A DNA stretch of 64,000 bases, from contig CAVSBW010000007.1 in the NCBI GenBank assembly GCA_963726295.1, forward strand, positions 151,691 through 215,690. Reading direction: 5' to 3'. Below the pieces are notes generated by a model, which saw nothing but the letters and a program-made list of their open reading frames with translations, made no database searches and was not told the origin of the DNA. The DNA is from DASSQJ01 sp963726295. Lineage in GTDB: Bacteria > Actinomycetota > Actinomycetes > Actinomycetales > Dermatophilaceae. Positions 61,249-64,000 of this stretch are shown piece by piece. The stretch's first letter is position 1. Each line of letters starts with the position of its first letter. A program made the translations under genes and the position numbers.

Positions 61249-62219
61249 CACTCCCGCCGCACCCACTCGGAGCCCTCCCGACGCACCAACGTGCCCACGG
61301 GACCGCTCGGCCCCATGTGCTTCTCCAGGGTCCCGGGCGTCAGGTGGAACACGGGCGCGGCCTTCGCGGCCGCGTCCTTCTTGCTAAGCCCGCCGCACTC
61401 CGTGACCAGGAAGTCGGCAACGTTCGCGTTGCGGTCGTGGATCTCCTTGGACCGGTTGCGCGGGACGACCGCCTCGGTCGAAGTGACGTGCAAGTCAGCC
61501 GCCCCGCCACCCCGGCTCAGCGTCCACAGCTGCTCGCCGGACACTTGGTTTCCGCGCACACGTAGCGCGATCCCGCTGCCCTCCCGCGGGTCGACGTAGA
61601 CGACGTGCCGGAACTTTGCGCTGATCGCTGTCGAGCCCATCGGGGTCCGGGCCTTGCCGCGCTCGCCGTACTTCTCGCTCTTGTGTGCGATCACGACTAC
61701 CGCCACCCCGTGCGTGCACAGGTGGTGCTGTACGGCGTCGAAGAAGCCGCCAACGTCCTTGGTGCTGTTGACGTCGGGGGAAACGCCCATGAGGTTGTCC
61801 ACGATCACCAGCGAACTCGGCGTCAGGGCGAAGTCTTGGCGCACGTCCGCCCATCCCTCGCTCATCGGTGCCGACTCGAACACGACCACTCGCCCGTCGT
61901 CGTCAGTGACCCCAAGCTCCTCGAGACGGTCGCTGTACTCCGCAGCGTTGCCGGGGTCGGTGCAGACCAGCACGATCCGGTCGGGGTGCTCGTCCCAAGG
62001 GACGTCCAGGAAGTCGGCACCTTGCACTGCGGAAGCGATCAGGTTGGCGCTCAGCGACGACTTGCCAGCGTACGGCTCACCCACGAACCCGGTCAGCGAG
62101 CTGTGCACGAGACCGGGCACGCGGAAGGGGTCGCGCCGCCCGGCCCGGAGCTGGGCGAGGGTATAGGGCTGGGGGTAGCGGGGCGAGTGCTCGGGACCCG
62201 CCGATGCGGCGACGCTCAC
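61248..62219 (-). CDS. RepA-like AAA ATPase (AAA_25 type)
   Basis: A 323-aa RecA-fold ATPase. Walker A is GEPYAGKSSLSANL (residues 47-60), a D in ADFLDVPWDEHPDRIVLVCTD, and Walker B SSLVIVDNLMGVSPDVN. Then comes VAVVVIAHKSEKYGERGKA, the sensor-like strand seen in RepA helicase loaders. The C-terminal 90 residues include a winged-helix-like VADFLVTECGGLSKKDAAAK. In actinobacterial integrative elements such proteins accompany replication or maintenance. GTG 62219 overlaps the stop of the HTH gene (GTGA). Confidence 0.82.
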   Translation of the reverse strand: MSVAASAGPEHSPRYPQPYTLAQLRAGRRDPFRVPGLVHSSLTGFVGEPYAGKSSLSANLIASAVQGADFLDVPWDEHPDRIVLVCTDPGNAAEYSDRLEELGVTDDDGRVVVFESAPMSEGWADVRQDFALTPSSLVIVDNLMGVSPDVNSTKDVGGFFDAVQHHLCTHGVAVVVIAHKSEKYGERGKARTPMGSTAISAKFRHVVYVDPREGSGIALRVRGNQVSGEQLWTLSRGGGAADLHVTSTEAVVPRNRSKEIHDRNANVADFLVTECGGLSKKDAAAKAAPVFHLTPGTLEKHMGPSGPVGTLVRREGSEWVRRE

Positions 62220-62425
62220 CGTGTGCCCCCTGCGTCTCCGAGCCGGCCGCGCTCGACCCACGCGGCGACCTCGGACAAGCGGTAGCGGAACTGCAGACCC
62301 ACTCGGTAGCGGGGGATGCCGAGTCGTTCGGCGCGGTTGTAGATCCACGAGGGCGGCTTGCCGAGGAAGGCGGCAACCTCTTCGGTACCCACGAAGGGCT
62401 CGATGGGCGTGATGGCAGTGCTCAT
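62216..62425 (-). CDS. Excisionase-like helix-turn-helix protein
   Basis: A 69-aa MerR/AlpA-like DNA-binding protein: FVGTEEVAAFLGKPPSWIYN (residues 11-30), RAERLGIPRYRVGLQFRYRL and SEVAAWVERGR. This winged-helix type is the standard excisionase or recombination-directionality partner of tyrosine integrases and often regulates the element. It overlaps the RepA-like gene by four bases. The start is ATG 62425, with GGACCCC upstream. Confidence 0.82.
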   Translation of the reverse strand: MSTAITPIEPFVGTEEVAAFLGKPPSWIYNRAERLGIPRYRVGLQFRYRLSEVAAWVERGRLGDAGGTR

Positions 62426-62791
62426 CTGGGGTCCTCTCCGACCGCGCCTTCGGGCACGGCGAGACTGGCCCTGTCCCGTGCCTGAGGCATGACAGGGCGG
62501 CGTGTTCGGTGGAGAGCTCCGCGATCGACGACCGCGTTGACCCTTGCCGTAGATGCGTCGGGTGAACCTGGGGAGCGGTGCAGGTGAGATTCGTGGGATC
62601 GTGCCCGCCGGGGCGCTCTCACTGGGCTGGCCCGGCTATTTCCTCTCCATCATCATGCGCTCGCGTCCGCTCGCGCCGCAAGGATTCTGGACCCGTGTCG
62701 TTGAGATGGGTCGGGTGTACTTGCCCAGTGTTGTTCCCCTGCGGACGCAGGTTGGTGGGCAGAACGATCTGTGGGCAGGTAGTCTGTAGGT
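62426..62791. other. 366-base intergenic region between xis-like and int genes
   Basis: No ORF looks like a gene. It contains a nested hairpin, CCCTGTC (62469-62475) with GACAGGG (62491-62497) and an inner TGCC-TGA-GGCA. It also holds the upstream region of the integrase with two GTGGGCAG words. Confidence 0.5.
62755..62778 (+). repeat. Two direct GTGGGCAG repeats upstream of the integrase
   Basis: GTGGGCAG occurs at 62755-62762 and 62771-62778, 16 bases apart. A possible -10 box TAGTCT lies at 62780-62785, six bases before ATG 62792. The repeats would lie in the -35 region, so they may be regulator or integrase arm sites. Confidence 0.45.
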
Positions 62792-63967
62792 ATGGCTTGG
62801 GTGGAGAAGCGCGGAAACAAGTGGATCGGTCGGTATCGGGCTGCGGGGCAGACCAAGACAACCAGCGCGTTTCCTCGCAAGGGGGATGCTCGGGAGGCCG
62901 CCGAAGAGCAGGAGAGGCGCGCGAAGCTCGGTCAGTGGACCGATCCCAAGGCGGGCCACATCACGATGGCCGAGTGGGCTCCTTTATGGCTTGGTTCCCT
63001 CGACGTCACCCCCAAGACGGCACACACCTACCGAGAGCTGTTGGACGCTCTGATACTGCCTCGATGGGGCGGCACGCCGCTGTCAGGCGTCCACCTGTCT
63101 GACGTCAAGCGGTGGGTCACGACGATGAAGGGCAAGAGCGGGAGGCCGCTCAGCCCGAGCCGTCGGCGGGCGGCAGGGGCCCAGCTCGTGCGGATGCTCG
63201 ATGCCGCCGTGGACGAGGGGCGCCTACGGTCCAACTCCGCTCGCACAACCTCGGGGAAGGCCAACTACCTCCCGTCGGCGACTCGCCAGAAGGATCATCG
63301 CTTCCTGAGCCACGGCGAGCTGGAGCGCCTTGCTGCCGCCGCGGGGGCGCTGCCGCCGGGGGACGGGCGCTGGGGCACTCTTGTGCGACTGACGGGCCTC
63401 ACGGGCCTTCGGTGGGGCGAAGTATCTGCGCTTAGGGTCGGTGACTTCGACGCGCTGAGAGCGCGGCTCAAGGTGGAACGCGCCTACTCCACCGTCGGCG
63501 GACAGAAGGTCCTGGGGGCCACCAAGACGCACGAACGCCGAACGGTGCGCGTGCCACGGTCCTTGGTGGAGCCGTTGGCCGCCCTCTGCGAGGGCAAGGG
63601 CCGCTCGGACCTGATCTTCACCACCAAGTCCGGCACACCGCTCGACAACCGCAACTTCGCGACGAACGTGCTCACCCCCGCGTACGAGGCCGCCGGCGTC
63701 GATCGGCTCACCTTCCACGACCTCCGCCACACCGCCGCGTCCCTGGCCGTGCAGGCTGGGGCGAGTGTCAAGGCGGTCCAGACGATGCTGGGGCACGCCT
63801 CGGCAACGATGACGATGGACACCTACGCGGGCCTGTTCGACACCGACGCGGACGCCCTCGCGGACGCTCTTGACGCGGCCCGGCAGGAGGCCGTTTCTGC
63901 CGACTCTGCACACTATGTGCCCACTCGGCGAGACGCCGCTGCCGCGATACCCATGGCTCGAGGTTGA
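62792..63967 (+). CDS. int: Tyrosine site-specific integrase
   Basis: A 391-aa integrase with all domains. The N-terminal arm-binding fold is WVEKRGNKWIGRYRAAGQTK; the core-binding SAM-like domain is at about residues 55-155. The catalytic residues are Arg207 (GLRWGEV), Lys245, His309 and Arg312 (HDLRHTAAS), His335 (LGHAS) and Tyr345 (MDTYAGLF). It should integrate the element that carries the xis-like and RepA-like genes, probably at a tRNA-Lys 3' end. ATG 62792 is close to the predicted transcript start (leaderless). The remaining 33 bases of the window hold no feature. Confidence 0.92.
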   Translation: MAWVEKRGNKWIGRYRAAGQTKTTSAFPRKGDAREAAEEQERRAKLGQWTDPKAGHITMAEWAPLWLGSLDVTPKTAHTYRELLDALILPRWGGTPLSGVHLSDVKRWVTTMKGKSGRPLSPSRRRAAGAQLVRMLDAAVDEGRLRSNSARTTSGKANYLPSATRQKDHRFLSHGELERLAAAAGALPPGDGRWGTLVRLTGLTGLRWGEVSALRVGDFDALRARLKVERAYSTVGGQKVLGATKTHERRTVRVPRSLVEPLAALCEGKGRSDLIFTTKSGTPLDNRNFATNVLTPAYEAAGVDRLTFHDLRHTAASLAVQAGASVKAVQTMLGHASATMTMDTYAGLFDTDADALADALDAARQEAVSADSAHYVPTRRDAAAAIPMARG

Positions 63968-64000
63968 ACCAAATGGTCTCTGAACTGCACAGATGCCGTG

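Noticed and set aside
1..64000. CRISPR array or cas genes
   Set aside because: No regularly spaced direct repeats of 25-40 bases and no Cas motifs were seen. The 60721-61227 hairpins differ from each other and are not CRISPR repeats.

Overview
The window is very GC-rich DNA with GTG and TTG starts, many 4-base ATGA/GTGA gene overlaps, and leaderless-looking promoters. It carries actinobacterial marker genes: a DUF3073 protein, an F420-dependent glucose-6-phosphate dehydrogenase and a GuaB1-type GMP reductase. It most likely comes from the chromosome of an actinomycete, probably Micrococcales. The family (for example Intrasporangiaceae) is a guess from gene content and cannot be proved here.

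Layout. 0.1-15.2 kb is core and housekeeping DNA: purM, an MDR oxidoreductase, an NCS1 permease with a cysteine hydrolase, valine/leucine dehydrogenase, fgd with an overlapping family III CoA-transferase gene, an ATP-dependent DNA ligase and two methyltransferases. 15.2-16.8 kb is a decayed insertion site. A 22-base direct repeat, one copy inside tRNA-Phe, brackets an integrase remnant and pieces of IS256- and IS110-type transposases. 16.8-17.1 kb holds tRNA-Phe, tRNA-Asp and tRNA-Glu, all on the minus strand.

17.3-26.2 kb: an aldo/keto reductase diverges from an HTH plus Clp-N gene pair with a perfect 20-base palindrome over its promoter. Then come PHP-domain, class V aminotransferase, guaB1, DUF445 and RDD/beta-propeller genes. 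26.3-36.5 kb is a divergent gene cluster centred on a MerR/B12-binding (CarH/LitR-type) photoreceptor-repressor. Three TTTGAC-type direct repeats lie over two back-to-back promoters. The minus arm encodes the regulator, a cyclopropane-fatty-acid-synthase-like enzyme and a DUF1295 protein. The plus arm encodes a flavin oxidoreductase, a DUF1365 protein, a second CFA-like enzyme, an SRPBCC protein, an NAD(P)-binding protein, a CPBP protease and a DNA photolyase. Together they suggest light- or singlet-oxygen-induced membrane lipid remodelling plus DNA repair.

36.5-53.4 kb is mixed chromosomal DNA: a TerC manganese exporter under a yybP-ykoY riboswitch, a mutarotase, a rhomboid-like/DUF2156 lipid-modification protein, a secreted GH13 amylase with three X25 modules, a transglutaminase, an S10 peptidase, a second putative Mn exporter (TMEM165/GDT1), an NADP oxidoreductase and a DinB protein.

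53.5-64 kb is mobile DNA. A frameshifted integrase ends next to a 3' fragment of tRNA-Lys (a putative att site). An integrative element then runs past the end of the window. It carries an AlbA_2/Schlafen-like gene, a DUF3892 gene, several membrane proteins, a truncated SNF2 helicase, a RepA-like AAA ATPase, an excisionase-like HTH protein and an intact tyrosine integrase. Between the helicase remnant and the ATPase lies about 0.5 kb of non-coding DNA packed with at least a dozen different perfect hairpins, the least explained structure in the window.
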